Origin: Devosia sp.
GTDB taxonomy: Bacteria > Pseudomonadota > Alphaproteobacteria > Rhizobiales > Devosiaceae
Assembly: GCF_028290625.1 (NCBI RefSeq)
Contig: NZ_JAQGJM010000010.1
Span: 1-64,000 of the forward strand
Reading direction: 5' to 3'
Length of the DNA stretch: 64,000 nucleotides
Position 1 is the stretch's first letter; each line of letters opens with the position of its first letter. Shown here in pieces: positions 16,084-25,826 of this stretch. The notes under the pieces were generated by a model. It did no database searches. It was given only the letters and a program-made list of their open reading frames with translations, and had not been told where the DNA came from. The translations under genes were made by a program, and so were the position numbers.

Positions 16084-18741
16084 ATGAATGCTGACTGGAC
16101 CACATCGCCGAGCGCCCGCCGCGTGCTGCAGCACGACGCGGACCCGCGCCCGGCATGGCTGTGGTCGCAGGACGGGCAGACGCTGATCTGGCAGAACGCC
16201 GCCGCAGAGCTGTTCCTGGCCAAGATGAAAAAGCATGGCTTGAAACTGGCGCCGCCGGCGATCCCGATCAAGGGCCAGATCGCGCGCAATATCCGCCTGG
16301 GATCGACCGGGCGGACGAGCCTGGCGCGCATCCAGTTCCTGGCTGGCGAAAAGCCTACATCGAGCACTTGCGCGACGACGCCCCTGGTGTGGGAAGACGA
16401 GCAGCCGGTCCTGCTGATCGTCGGTGTCGATCCGATCGATCCCGAAATTTTGGCCGCGGCGGAAGTGGCGCGCGATGATGGCGATGCCGAGGCGTTGAAC
16501 GCAGCGCATGTTCCCGCTGTTGCGGATGAGCCGCAGGCGGAGGCTGGTGACCCGATCGGGACGCTTATCGCGGCGGACAATCATGCCTATGAGCGGGAGC
16601 TGGAAAGCTGGCGCGCGGCGGACCAGGACCAGGCTTATGAGCCGGATGTGGTTGCGGAGACCGCGGCGGCAGAGGTTACGCCTGTCGAAGCGGCTCCCGA
16701 GGTTACGCCCGAAGATATTGGCGAGTGGCAGGACGAGGCCCAGGTTGGGCCGGAGGCTCCGGTGGCGGCTGAAGCGGCTGTGGAACCGGCGGCCGAACCA
16801 GAGACTTCCGAAGACGAGCAACCGGTGGTGCGGGGCCTGAGCCGGCTGTCGAGCCTTGTCGATCGGTTGGCGGCGGATGAGCATTTGTACACGCCGCTGA
16901 CTGACGCGGACGATGTGGTGCTGGCTGAGGCTGAGGTACAGGCAGAACCCGAGCCGGAGCAGGCCGCGCCGCAATTGTTCACAATTACGGGGCGCGGCTT
17001 TACGCCGATTGCACCGGTGGAAGCCGAGCCGGAGCAGACCGACGCGGAGGCCGATCTCGGCGATCTGGAGCGGCTGGACGAGGCGTTTACGCCCGAGGAC
17101 GAGGTCCCTGAGGAACTAGAGACCCGTGAAACTGCGCCCAACGCGGTCGAGCTGGCGGCGGTGCAGGAAGCATTGGCCGCGCTTGGCCCGGCGGCGCCAC
17201 CCGACACTGAAACGGTCGAGCGGGTCTCGCGCTATAATTTCGATGAGCTGTCGCGCATCTTGAACGACCGCGTCGGAGAGACGGCACCGCAGCCGAGCAG
17301 CCTGGCGCCAGTCGAGACGCCAACGTCTACGGGCGCGTTGGTCAATCTGGGCGGGGAAACGCTGGTGCTGAACCGGCTGCCGCTGGGCATCCTGGTGTTC
17401 CGCGATCAGCAGATCCTATTCGCCAACCGGGCGATCACCGAAATGGTGGGCTATGGCTCGGTCGAAAACCTGCGCAATGCCGGGCTGGCCTCGGTGTTTC
17501 CGGCCGCCGGTCCCGAGGGGCAGCAGGCCGGTCCGGTGAACCATCTGGTACAGCGCGATGGCACTTTGGTGCCGGTGACGGCGCGGCTGCAGTCGATTTC
17601 CTGGCAGGGGCGCCCTGCCCTGATGCTATCGGCCAGCGCCACCGAAGTGCGCACCGGGCACGAGGCGGCGGTGCGGGCGTTTGCCGAGAGCTTTGCCGAT
17701 ACGCGGGGCGACGGGTTTTTCGAAACCAACCGGGCCGGGGTGATTGCCGCCGTTAATGGCAAGGCGGCGCTGCTGCTGGGACAGGACGCACCGAGCCTGA
17801 TGGGCAAGGCGCTGAGCGCGGTGATCGCACCGCAGGACCTGGCGGCGCTGCAGGAATTTCTGGAACGCCCGGCGCGGTTTGCCGAGACGGCACGGCCCTG
17901 CGTCAGTGTGCGCGGCACGAGCAATGGCGCCGAGATACTGGTGTTCGCCCAGGGTCAGGCGGGCACCGTCACCGGCTATTTCGGCTTTGTGCATCCGCGC
18001 GAGCGGCAGGCGCCGATCCAGATTTCGGGGCCAGCCGAGGTCGATCCGGCGCTGCTGGCGCGGATCAGCCGAGGGGTGCGGCGGCCGCTCAATACCATCA
18101 TCGGATTTTCCGACCTGATCCGGTCCGAAGCGTTCGGCGCCATGGGTAACGAGCGTTACGAGGGCTATGCCGAGGACATCGCCAAGGCGGGGCACGAAAT
18201 CGCCGCGCTGGTGGATGAGCTGGACGATTTCACCCGGCTGCGCGACGGGCGCTACCTGCCGCAGCGGGCCAGTATCGACCTGACGGGTCTGCTCGAGAGC
18301 TGCGTGGTGCGCATTCGCAGCCAGGCCAGCAATTCGCGGGTGATCGTGCGCAATGCCATTTCCGAAACCTTGCCCAAGGTGACGGCGGACCGTGCGTCGC
18401 TGGCGCAGGCGGTGCTGAACCTGCTGGCCAGCGCCATCGACCAGACGCCGACCGGCGGGGCTGTGGTGATTTCGGCGCAGCACGAGGACGACGGCGGCAT
18501 CTCCATCCATGTGCGCGACAGTTCTACCAATGCGGTGGACCTGGCGGAGCGCTTCGTGGTGTTCCGCGACGGCACCGGGCGTGATGGGCAAGTGCTGGCG
18601 CCGGTGCGCTCCAGCGTCGGACTGGCGCTGACGCGCTCGCTGCTGGCGGTCAATGCGTTCTCGTTATCGGTCGATCCGGCGGGCTCGCAAGGCCTGCTGT
18701 TTTCGCTGCTGATCCCGGCCGATCTGGTCGAGCAATCCTGA
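16084..18741 (+). CDS. Large PAS-domain protein with degenerate histidine-kinase core (probable pseudokinase)
   Basis: 885 residues with no transmembrane segment. An N-terminal PAS-like region (about 15-125) is followed by a long Ala/Glu/Pro-rich acidic linker (about 126-415), then two PAS domains (about 425-535 and 538-650), and a C-terminal HisKA plus HATPase region. The HisKA helix reads RISRGVRRPLNTIIGFSDLI: the phospho-accepting His is Arg663. Its continuation (AFGAMGNERYEGYAEDI) is close to PleC/DivJ/PdhS-type cell-cycle kinases. The ATPase part is also eroded: NLLASAIDQTP lacks the N-box Asn, the G1 box reads VRDSSTNAVD, and the G2 box SSVGLAL. It likely acts as a cytosolic signalling or scaffold protein, comparable in principle to DivL, whose His is Tyr. 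It is not an obvious two-component partner of any neighbour. Confidence 0.85.
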   Translation: MNADWTTSPSARRVLQHDADPRPAWLWSQDGQTLIWQNAAAELFLAKMKKHGLKLAPPAIPIKGQIARNIRLGSTGRTSLARIQFLAGEKPTSSTCATTPLVWEDEQPVLLIVGVDPIDPEILAAAEVARDDGDAEALNAAHVPAVADEPQAEAGDPIGTLIAADNHAYERELESWRAADQDQAYEPDVVAETAAAEVTPVEAAPEVTPEDIGEWQDEAQVGPEAPVAAEAAVEPAAEPETSEDEQPVVRGLSRLSSLVDRLAADEHLYTPLTDADDVVLAEAEVQAEPEPEQAAPQLFTITGRGFTPIAPVEAEPEQTDAEADLGDLERLDEAFTPEDEVPEELETRETAPNAVELAAVQEALAALGPAAPPDTETVERVSRYNFDELSRILNDRVGETAPQPSSLAPVETPTSTGALVNLGGETLVLNRLPLGILVFRDQQILFANRAITEMVGYGSVENLRNAGLASVFPAAGPEGQQAGPVNHLVQRDGTLVPVTARLQSISWQGRPALMLSASATEVRTGHEAAVRAFAESFADTRGDGFFETNRAGVIAAVNGKAALLLGQDAPSLMGKALSAVIAPQDLAALQEFLERPARFAETARPCVSVRGTSNGAEILVFAQGQAGTVTGYFGFVHPRERQAPIQISGPAEVDPALLARISRGVRRPLNTIIGFSDLIRSEAFGAMGNERYEGYAEDIAKAGHEIAALVDELDDFTRLRDGRYLPQRASIDLTGLLESCVVRIRSQASNSRVIVRNAISETLPKVTADRASLAQAVLNLLASAIDQTPTGGAVVISAQHEDDGGISIHVRDSSTNAVDLAERFVVFRDGTGRDGQVLAPVRSSVGLALTRSLLAVNAFSLSVDPAGSQGLLFSLLIPADLVEQS

Positions 18742-18907
18742 TCTGGCGGCCGTGACGAAGGTTCTTACTCCGCAAGGCGCCGGCGGTAGGAAAGTATAAC
18801 TGCTGTGCCTGCTGCCATGTTAGTGGCGATCCCCTATACCATCTGCCCATGAGCGGCATGACACGCCGGCTGGTTGGCAGCGCCACCGCAACGTTTGGGA
18901 GCGACCT

Positions 18908-20389
18908 ATGGGCAAATTGATTCGCGGCTTGGGCCTGGCCCTGGCGCTGGTGACGGCGCTGACCGGGGCGGCATTGGCCGCGCCGACCGAAATCCGCATC
19001 GGCGTGGCGCTGGAGCCACCAACCCTCGATCCGACGGCGGGCGCCGCCGAGGCTATCGATATTGTGGTCTACCAGAACGTGTTCGAGGGCCTGACGCGCA
19101 TCGATGAGAACGGGGCGGTCCAGCCGGGCCTCGCGACCTCGTGGACCATCTCGGACGACAACCTGACCTATACGTTCAAGCTGGCCGATGGCGTGACCTT
19201 CCACGACGGCACCAGCTTTGACGCCAATGACGTCAAGTTCAGCTTCGACCGCATCGCGGCGCCGGACAGCCTCAACGCGCACAAGGAATTCTATTCGGTC
19301 ATCCAGAGCGTGACGGTGATCGATCCGCTGACGGTCGAGTTCAAGCTCAAGAACCCGGTCGGCCGCTTCCTGTTCGATATCGGGCGGGGCGATGCAGTGA
19401 TCGTGGCGCCGGAAAGCGCCGCCACCAACGCCACTAACCCGATCGGCACCGGGCCGTTCAGTTTCGTGCAGTGGGACAAGGGCAGCCGCGTGGTGCTGGA
19501 GCGGTATGACCCCTACTGGGGCAAGCCGGTGGCGCTGACCAAGGCCAGCTTTGTGTTCATCAGCGACACCGCGACGCTGACCAATGCGCTGCTGGCCGAG
19601 GATGTCGACGGCACCAATAATTTCGCGCCCGAAGCGCTCGACGTGTTCAAGGCGGACCCGCGTTTCACCGTATTGGTGGGCACGACCGAAGGCGAAACGA
19701 TCCTGGGCACCAACAACAAGAAGGCGCCGTTCGATAACCTGAAGGTGCGCCAGGCGATGGCCTATGCGCTGGACCGCAAGGCGATCATCGACGGGGCGAC
19801 CTACGGCTACGGCACCCCGATCGGCAGCGCCTTCGCGCCGCACAATCCCTACTATGTCGACCTGACCAGCACCTATCCGTACGATCCGGAAAAGGCCAAG
19901 GCATTGCTGGCCGAGGCCGGCTATCCCGACGGGTTCAGCGCCACGCTGAAGCTGCCGCCGGTGGGCTATGCCCGGCTGAGCGGACAGATCATCGCGTCTC
20001 AGTTCGCCAAGGTCGGCATCAAGCTGGAACTGATCAATATCGAATTCGCGCAGTGGCTGGAGGATGTCTATACCAACCACGATTTCGACCTGACCATCAT
20101 CAGCCATGTCGAGCCGTTCGATATTGGTAATTACGCCAATCCCAACTACTACTGGGGCTACGACAATCCCAAGTTCCAGGCCTTGAACGAGACGCTGAAT
20201 GGTACGACCGACGAGGCCAAGCGCAAGGAACTCGCCATCGAGCTGCAGAAGATCATCGCCGATGACGCGGTCAATGGCTACCTGTTCGAACTGGCGCAGA
20301 CCGGGGTTTGGAATGCCAAGCTCACCGGCATGTGGAAGAACTCGCCGATCGAGGGGCTGGTCTTGCGCGATATTCATTGGGTGGAGTGA
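18908..20389 (+). CDS. ABC transporter periplasmic substrate-binding protein (SBP_bac_5, peptide/nickel/opine type)
   Basis: 493 residues with a signal peptide (1-24, LALALVTALTGAALA). Family 5 hallmarks follow: EIRIGVALEPPTLDPTAGAA, the VVYQNVFEGLTR segment, FKLADGVTFHDGTSFDANDV, and VRQAMAYALDRKAIIDGATY in the second lobe. It delivers a peptide or similar ligand to the permeases encoded 192 bases downstream. Within the insertion between the gene and the permeases lies a hairpin repeat (20420-20549), which may lower downstream transcript levels relative to the binding protein. The substrate cannot be fixed from sequence. Confidence 0.93.
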   Translation: MGKLIRGLGLALALVTALTGAALAAPTEIRIGVALEPPTLDPTAGAAEAIDIVVYQNVFEGLTRIDENGAVQPGLATSWTISDDNLTYTFKLADGVTFHDGTSFDANDVKFSFDRIAAPDSLNAHKEFYSVIQSVTVIDPLTVEFKLKNPVGRFLFDIGRGDAVIVAPESAATNATNPIGTGPFSFVQWDKGSRVVLERYDPYWGKPVALTKASFVFISDTATLTNALLAEDVDGTNNFAPEALDVFKADPRFTVLVGTTEGETILGTNNKKAPFDNLKVRQAMAYALDRKAIIDGATYGYGTPIGSAFAPHNPYYVDLTSTYPYDPEKAKALLAEAGYPDGFSATLKLPPVGYARLSGQIIASQFAKVGIKLELINIEFAQWLEDVYTNHDFDLTIISHVEPFDIGNYANPNYYWGYDNPKFQALNETLNGTTDEAKRKELAIELQKIIADDAVNGYLFELAQTGVWNAKLTGMWKNSPIEGLVLRDIHWVE

Positions 20390-20419
20390 GGACCGTTATG
20401 ACGCGACGGGGATGACCGC

Positions 20420-20549
20420 TCCCCCCCACCCTGTCCCTCCCCCGCAAGGGGGGAGGAGACCCTCCCAACCTACTTTTGCTACTGCGCGCACTGAGTTGGC
20501 GGCCCTATCGTCTCCCTCCCCCCTGCGGGGAGGGGTTAGGGGTGGGGGA
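20420..20549. repeat. Palindromic GC-rich repeat, family R2 (copy 1)
   Basis: Ends CCCCCCCACCCTGTCCCTCC and GGGGAGGGGTTAGGGGTGGG are inversely related, with smaller inner CTCCC/GGGAG hairpins. Related copies are at 35631-35743 and 43988-44102. It lies inside an ABC operon, between the binding protein and first permease. Confidence 0.75.
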
Positions 20550-20581
20550 ATGTTTGGCCCGAATCCGGCGGCCCAAGCCGC

Positions 20582-21535
20582 ATGAGCCTCTTCATCCTCA
20601 AGCGCCTGCTCGGCTTCGCGGTCACCCTGCTCGTCGCGGCGGCGGTGATTTTTTATCTGCTTGATCTGCTGCCGGGCGACTCGGCGCAGTTCATCCTGGG
20701 GATCAATGCCAGCCCCGAGGCGGTGGCCAAGCTGCGCATGCAGCTTGGGCTGGAGGCGCCAGCATTCGAGCGGTTCCTTGGTTGGATCTGGGGCATGCTG
20801 CATGGGGATTTCGGGATTTCATACACGCAGAGCGCGCCGGTGGCGCAGCTGATCGCCGAGCGGCTCTGGGTGACGCTGCCGCTGGCGGTGTTTGCCATGA
20901 TCATTTCGATGCTCGTCGGGCTGCCACTGGGGATTCTCGCGGCGCGGATGCGCGGGCGGGCGCCTGACACAGGTATCATGCTGCTGGCCCAAATGGGCAT
21001 TGCGATACCCAATTTCTGGTTCGGCATGTTGCTGGCTCTGCTGTTCGCGGTGAGCCTGCGCTGGTTGCCGCCGGGCGGCTTCACACCCTGGAACGAGGAT
21101 GGCTGGAAGGCGCTGCGCGGGCTGGTTCTACCCAGCCTGGCGCTGGCGCTGCCGCAGGCGTCGATCCTGGCGCGGGTGATGCGCACGGCGCTGGTCGACG
21201 TGCAGGGGCAGGATTTCATCCGCACCGCGCGGGCCAAGGGCATGACCATGGGCGAGGCGGTGTGGCGGCATGGCGTGCGTAATGCACTGCTGCCGGTGCT
21301 GACGGTGCTGGGGCTGCAGTTCGCGTTTCTGGTGGCGGGGACGATCATCGTCGAGAACGTGTTCTACCTGCCCGGCCTGGGGCGGCTAATTTTCACGGCA
21401 ATCTCCGAGCGCGACTTGATCCTAGTGCGGGGTGCTGTGATCGTTTTGATTGTGGCGGTGACGGCGGTGATGCTGGCGGTGGACCTGCTTTATGCGGTGG
21501 TCGATCCGCGGCTGCGGCAGGGGGGCGGGCAATGA
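20582..21535 (+). CDS. ABC transporter permease (DppB-type)
   Basis: 317 residues with six predicted membrane segments. The N-terminus FILKRLLGFAVTLLVAAAVIF and the loop ending DFGISYTQSAPV are typical of DppB/OppB. The coupling motif RVMRTALVDVQGQDFIRTAR...AKGM then VWRHGVRNALLP is the EAA loop that contacts the ATPase. It forms the inner-membrane channel with the second permease, whose start overlaps the end of this gene by four bases. Confidence 0.93.
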   Translation: MSLFILKRLLGFAVTLLVAAAVIFYLLDLLPGDSAQFILGINASPEAVAKLRMQLGLEAPAFERFLGWIWGMLHGDFGISYTQSAPVAQLIAERLWVTLPLAVFAMIISMLVGLPLGILAARMRGRAPDTGIMLLAQMGIAIPNFWFGMLLALLFAVSLRWLPPGGFTPWNEDGWKALRGLVLPSLALALPQASILARVMRTALVDVQGQDFIRTARAKGMTMGEAVWRHGVRNALLPVLTVLGLQFAFLVAGTIIVENVFYLPGLGRLIFTAISERDLILVRGAVIVLIVAVTAVMLAVDLLYAVVDPRLRQGGGQ

Positions 21536-22386
21536 GCGCGGCGACAGCACGCCGGTTTGTGTTCACCCATCCCAGCCTGTGGCTGGGGCTGGCCGCGACG
21601 CTTGTGTTCACCCTGCTGGCGCTGGTCTCGCTGGTGTGGACGCCCTACCCGATTGCCAATATCGAAATCGGCGATCGGTTTCTGGGGCCGAGTGCGGCCC
21701 ACTGGCTGGGCACCGACAATCTGGGGCGCGACATGGCCTCACTGGTGATGGCGGGGACATTGACCAGCTTTGTGGTGGCATCGCTATCGGTGCTGATCGG
21801 CGCGGGCATCGGGGTGCCGCTGGGGTTGGCGGCAGCGGCATGGGGCGGTGCGCTGGAATGGCTGGTGCTGCGGCTGAGCGATTTCATCTTCGCGTTTCCC
21901 GCCATCATCGTGGCGATCCTGATCACCTCGCTCTATGGGCCGGGGGCCACCAATGCCATCATCGCTATCGGGATTTTCAACATTCCGATTTTTGCGCGGG
22001 TGGCTCGCGGCGGGGCGATGAGCATCAAGACGCTGGATTTCGTGGCGGCGGCGCGGCTGGCCGGGCTGGGCAACGGCGCCATCGCCTACAGGCATCTGCT
22101 TCCCAATATCTTGAGCCTGATCATCGTGCAGGGGACGATCCAGCTCTCGCTGGGCATCCTGTCGGAGGCCGGACTCTCTTATATCGGGCTAGGTACGCAA
22201 CCGCCGGCGACGAGCCTGGGGCTGATGTTGCGCGATGCGCAGGGGCTGTTCCTGATCCATCCGTGGCTGACGCTGGTGCCTGGCCTTTGCATCGTGTTGA
22301 TCGTGATTGCATTGAACCTGGCCGGCGACGGTTTGCGCGATGCGATCGATCCGCGGCTCAAGGGGGCGCAGCAGAATGCTGCTTGA
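21532..22386 (+). CDS. ABC transporter permease (DppC-type)
   Basis: 284 residues, six membrane segments. The DppC signature HWLGTDNLGRDMASLVMAG is present near residue 60, and the EAA loop reads VAAARLAGLGNGAIAYRHLLPN. The C-terminal LNLAGDGLRDAIDPRLKG is also diagnostic. It overlaps the upstream permease by four bases (ATGA) and the downstream ATPase gene by 11 bases, so the three are tightly coupled. Confidence 0.94.
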   Translation: MSAATARRFVFTHPSLWLGLAATLVFTLLALVSLVWTPYPIANIEIGDRFLGPSAAHWLGTDNLGRDMASLVMAGTLTSFVVASLSVLIGAGIGVPLGLAAAAWGGALEWLVLRLSDFIFAFPAIIVAILITSLYGPGATNAIIAIGIFNIPIFARVARGGAMSIKTLDFVAAARLAGLGNGAIAYRHLLPNILSLIIVQGTIQLSLGILSEAGLSYIGLGTQPPATSLGLMLRDAQGLFLIHPWLTLVPGLCIVLIVIALNLAGDGLRDAIDPRLKGAQQNAA

Positions 22387-23929
22387 GGTTTCCGGGCTAA
22401 CGGTCAAATTCGGTGCGACCGAAGCTCTTAGCAATATGGGCTTAACACTAGAGCGCGGTGAGCGTTTCGGTATCGTTGGCGAAAGCGGATCGGGCAAGAC
22501 GCTGACGGCGCTGGCGATCACCGGGTTGCTGCCCGAAGGCGCGCAGGTGAGTGGCTCGATCAAGATCGATGGGGAGCCCCTGCCCCGCTCGGAACGCGAG
22601 ATGGCGCGGTTGCGAGGCAAGCGCATCGGCATGGTTTTCCAAGAGCCGATGACGGCGCTGAACCCGCTGATGCGGATCAATGACCAGATCGAGGAAGCCA
22701 TCCGGATCAATGCCGCGGCCGGCGCACCCCCGATCGAGGTTCCCAACCTGCTCAGGGAGGTGGGGCTGGAATTGCGGCATGGCGACCGGTTTGCGCATCA
22801 GCTATCGGGCGGGCAGCGGCAGCGGGTGATGATCGCCATGGCGCTGGCGAGCCAGCCCGATATTTTGATAGCCGACGAGCCGACTTCGGCGCTGGACCTG
22901 ATCACGCAGCGGCTGGTGCTCGACCTGATCGCCGAGATCTGCACGCGACGGCACATGGCGTTGCTGTTCATCAGCCATGATCTGAAGGCTGTCGCGTGGC
23001 TGTGCAGCCGGGTGGCGGTGATGCATCGCGGCAAGCTGGTGGAGACCGGGCTGGTGCAGGACGTGCTGGGCTCGCCCAAGCAGGCCTATACGCAAAAGCT
23101 GGTGGCCGCATCGCGTTTCAATGTGCGGCCATTGGCGCGGCCGCCGATCGGCAAGACGCTGCTGGAGGTGCGCGGGATCGGCCGGGACTACAAGCAGGGC
23201 GGGCCATGGCCGTTCGGCGGCAAGGCGCTGCGGGCGGTGGACGATGTGAGCCTGAGTGTGGACGCGGCGGAATGCGTGGCGATCGTGGGACCGTCGGGAT
23301 GCGGCAAGACCACGCTGGCCCGGATCATTGTAGGGCTGGATCGGGCGACGCGCGGCGAAATCCGTTTTGCTGGCGAGCTGCATCATGGCAGTGACCTGCC
23401 CAAGGCGCGGCGGCGCGATATCTCGCTGGTGTTCCAGGACCCGTTCGGCAGCTTCGATCCACGGCTGACCATCGAGCAATCGCTGAGCGAGCCATTGCGG
23501 CTGGAAAAGCTGGATGCGAGCACGCATGTGGACCGGCTGATCGAGGCGGTGGAGGCCGTGGGGCTGGGTCAGGAGATGCTGCGGCGCTATCCGCATGAGT
23601 TTTCCGGCGGGCAGCGGCAACGGCTGGCGATTGCACGGGCGCTGGTGACGCGGCCGAAGCTGCTGGTGCTGGATGAGCCGGTTTCGGCGCTGGACGTATC
23701 GGTGCGCGGCGAAGTGCTGGCGCTGCTGGCGCGGTTGCAGGCGGATTTCGGGCTGACTTATCTGGTGATCAGCCATGACCTCGACATGGTGCGGGCGATT
23801 GCCGACCGGGTGCTGGTTATGGAGGCGGGGCGGATCGTCGAGGAAGGCAAACCGCACGAGATTTTCGCGCGGCCGCAGCATAAGTTGACGCAGGATTTGA
23901 TGGCGGCGAGGCTGCCGGAGGTGGGTTGA
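22376..23929 (+). CDS. ABC transporter double ATP-binding protein (DppD-DppF fusion)
   Basis: 517 residues from ATG 22376; the longer frame is inside the permease gene. Two complete ABC cassettes are fused. The first has Walker A GESGSGKT, signature LSGGQRQRVMIAMALAS and Walker B ILIADEPTSAL. The second has GPSGCGKT, FSGGQRQRLAIARALV and LLVLDEPVSALDVS. Each is followed by a switch His (ISHDL). It powers the peptide-type importer encoded just upstream. The usual C-terminal oligopeptide-transporter extension after each cassette is short. A long palindromic repeat starts nine bases after the stop. Confidence 0.95.
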   Translation: MLLEVSGLTVKFGATEALSNMGLTLERGERFGIVGESGSGKTLTALAITGLLPEGAQVSGSIKIDGEPLPRSEREMARLRGKRIGMVFQEPMTALNPLMRINDQIEEAIRINAAAGAPPIEVPNLLREVGLELRHGDRFAHQLSGGQRQRVMIAMALASQPDILIADEPTSALDLITQRLVLDLIAEICTRRHMALLFISHDLKAVAWLCSRVAVMHRGKLVETGLVQDVLGSPKQAYTQKLVAASRFNVRPLARPPIGKTLLEVRGIGRDYKQGGPWPFGGKALRAVDDVSLSVDAAECVAIVGPSGCGKTTLARIIVGLDRATRGEIRFAGELHHGSDLPKARRRDISLVFQDPFGSFDPRLTIEQSLSEPLRLEKLDASTHVDRLIEAVEAVGLGQEMLRRYPHEFSGGQRQRLAIARALVTRPKLLVLDEPVSALDVSVRGEVLALLARLQADFGLTYLVISHDLDMVRAIADRVLVMEAGRIVEEGKPHEIFARPQHKLTQDLMAARLPEVG

Positions 23930-23937
23930 GGCTGGGG

Positions 23938-24069
23938 CACATCCTCGTGGTTCGAGGGTCGTAAGAACTCCCACCTCACCATGAGGACTACTGGGAAATC
24001 TCAGTTTTATCAGTAGCCCTCATGGTGAGGGCGCGAGCTCTTCGCGAGCCTCGAACCACGAGGGCGTGG
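23938..24069 (-). repeat. Long palindromic repeat, family R1 (copy 1, inverted relative to the others)
   Basis: About 132 bases with terminal arms CCTCGTGGTTCGAGG / CCTCGAACCACGAGG and inner arms CTCACCATGAGGACTACTG / CAGTAGCCCTCATGGTGAG around a short loop. The segments between outer and inner arms are not complementary, giving a two-storey hairpin. The same element is at 35347-35479 and 45795-45928 in the opposite orientation. It separates convergent genes here. Confidence 0.88.
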
Positions 24070-24072
24070 TGT

Positions 24073-25740
24073 CTACTCCAGCCGGCCGATGTAACTGCCG
24101 AACGGCTCAAGATCGATTTCGCCATCCATAGGCGCGGCGGTGACGCCGGGGCAGTCGAGGCCGTGGGGCGTCATGTCGGCAGGGATGACGAACTCTTCGG
24201 ACTCGGCGCTCATGTTGAACACGCACAGCACGCGCTCATTGCCAAAATTGCGGGTGAAAGCCAGGACGTTCTCGGCCGACTCGAGCAGGGTGATTTCGCC
24301 TTTGGCCAGGACCGTATTGGCTTGGCGGAACTTGAGCATGGCGCGGTAGAATTCGAGCACCGAACCTTCGACGCCGTCCTGCGTGTCGACCGCATGGGTC
24401 AGGTGTTCGGCGGGGACCGGCAGCCAGGTGCGTTCGGCGGTGGAGAAGGCGCCGTTGCGGACGTGGGTCTGCCAGACCATGGGCGTGCGGCAGCCGTCGC
24501 GGCCTTTGAACTCGGGCCAGAATTCGATGCCGTAGGGATCGACCAGGTCGGCGAAGGAGAGTTCGGCTTCCTTTAACCCCAATTCCTCGCCCTGATAGAG
24601 GCAGACCGAGCCACGCATGGACAAGATCAGCGTGACCGCGAGGCGCGTGAAGGCGGCTTCCTGGCCGTGGGTGGCCCAGCGGCTGACATGGCGCACCACG
24701 TCGTGATTAGAGAAGGCGAGGCAGATCCAGCCATCGGGGGCCTTGGATTCGGTGGCGCGGATGGAATCGCGGAAGTGCTTTGCCGAGAACTCGCCGCCGA
24801 GATAATCGAACGTATAGGCCATGTGCAGGTGGTCATCGCCCGAAGTGTATTGGGCCATGATTTCGAGTTGGTGCTGGCTGTCGCCGATTTCACCAACCGT
24901 GGTCTTGCCGGGATATTCGTCCATCAGGGCGCGCAGGCGCTTGAGGAAGCCAAGGTTTTCCGGGCGCGACTTGTCGTAGATGTGCTCCTGGAAATTGTAT
25001 GGGTTTACTGCCGGGGCGGTCGAAGCGTTGAAGTCCTCGACGCGGACCACGGGGTTGTTTTCGAAGCCCAGCGAACAGAAATAGAAATTGACCGTGTCGA
25101 GGCGGAAGCCATCGACGCCGCGTTCCAGCCAGAAGCGCATTTCGCCCAGCAGGGCATCCTGCACGTCGGGGTTGTGGAAGTTCAAATCGGGCTGCGAAAC
25201 CAGGAAATTGTGCTGGTAATACTGCATGCGTCGACTGTCCCAGGACCAGGCCGAGCCGCCGAAAATGGAGAGCCAGTTATTGGGCGGGGTGCCATCGGGG
25301 TTGGGATCGGCCCAGACGTACCAATCGGCGCGCGCATTGGTGCGCGAGGAGCGCGATTCCGAAAACCAGGCGTGCTTGTCGGACGAGTGGGAAATCACCT
25401 GGTCGATGATGACCTTGAGGCCCAGCGAATGGGCCTTCTGCACCAGGTGGTCGAAGTCCTCGAGGGTGCCGAAGCTGGGATCGATGTCGCGGTAGTTGGA
25501 GACGTCGTAGCCGAAATCCTTCATCGGCGAGGTGAAGACCGGCGACAACCAGATGGCATCGACGCCCAAATCCTTGACGTAATCGAGCCGGCTGGTGACG
25601 CCGACGAGATCGCCGACGCCGTCGCCATTCTGATCCTGAAAGGAGCGCGGATAGATCTGGTAGATCACCGCGCCGCGCCACCAATCCGCATCGACCGTGG
25701 GCTCAATTTCGGTCTTGGGCTCGGTCATGGTCATCGACAT
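24073..25740 (-). CDS. GH13 alpha-glucosidase (oligo-1,6-/alpha-1,4-glucosidase type)
   Basis: 555 residues, cytosolic (no signal peptide). The TIM barrel begins WWRGAVIYQIYPRSFQD. Catalytic residues are D215 (GFRLDTVN, nucleophile), E284 (TVGEIGDS, acid/base) and D347 (FSNHDVVR). The first conserved region reads DQVISHSS rather than DxxxNH, as in the GH13_23-type alpha-glucosidases of alphaproteobacteria. It hydrolyses maltose-, sucrose- or trehalulose-like disaccharides after uptake. It is 86 bases downstream of the GH1 gene on the same strand and presumably shares its LacI-type promoter. No sugar transporter lies next to it. Confidence 0.94.
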   Translation of the reverse strand: MSMTMTEPKTEIEPTVDADWWRGAVIYQIYPRSFQDQNGDGVGDLVGVTSRLDYVKDLGVDAIWLSPVFTSPMKDFGYDVSNYRDIDPSFGTLEDFDHLVQKAHSLGLKVIIDQVISHSSDKHAWFSESRSSRTNARADWYVWADPNPDGTPPNNWLSIFGGSAWSWDSRRMQYYQHNFLVSQPDLNFHNPDVQDALLGEMRFWLERGVDGFRLDTVNFYFCSLGFENNPVVRVEDFNASTAPAVNPYNFQEHIYDKSRPENLGFLKRLRALMDEYPGKTTVGEIGDSQHQLEIMAQYTSGDDHLHMAYTFDYLGGEFSAKHFRDSIRATESKAPDGWICLAFSNHDVVRHVSRWATHGQEAAFTRLAVTLILSMRGSVCLYQGEELGLKEAELSFADLVDPYGIEFWPEFKGRDGCRTPMVWQTHVRNGAFSTAERTWLPVPAEHLTHAVDTQDGVEGSVLEFYRAMLKFRQANTVLAKGEITLLESAENVLAFTRNFGNERVLCVFNMSAESEEFVIPADMTPHGLDCPGVTAAPMDGEIDLEPFGSYIGRLE

Positions 25741-25760
25741 CGGCGCGCTCCGGAAGTTGT

Positions 25761-25786
25761 TTGTGCCTGAATAGCATCAGGCTCAA
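25761..25786. other. Stem-loop between the GH1 and GH13 genes
   Basis: GCCTGA-ATAGCA-TCAGGC, extended by TTG/CAA after one mismatch, in the 86-base gap. It may tune relative expression of the two glycosidases; it has no T-run. Confidence 0.4.
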
Positions 25787-25826
25787 ACGCCGCCAAAGCC
25801 AATTCGATGCCGGATCGCGCGAATGC

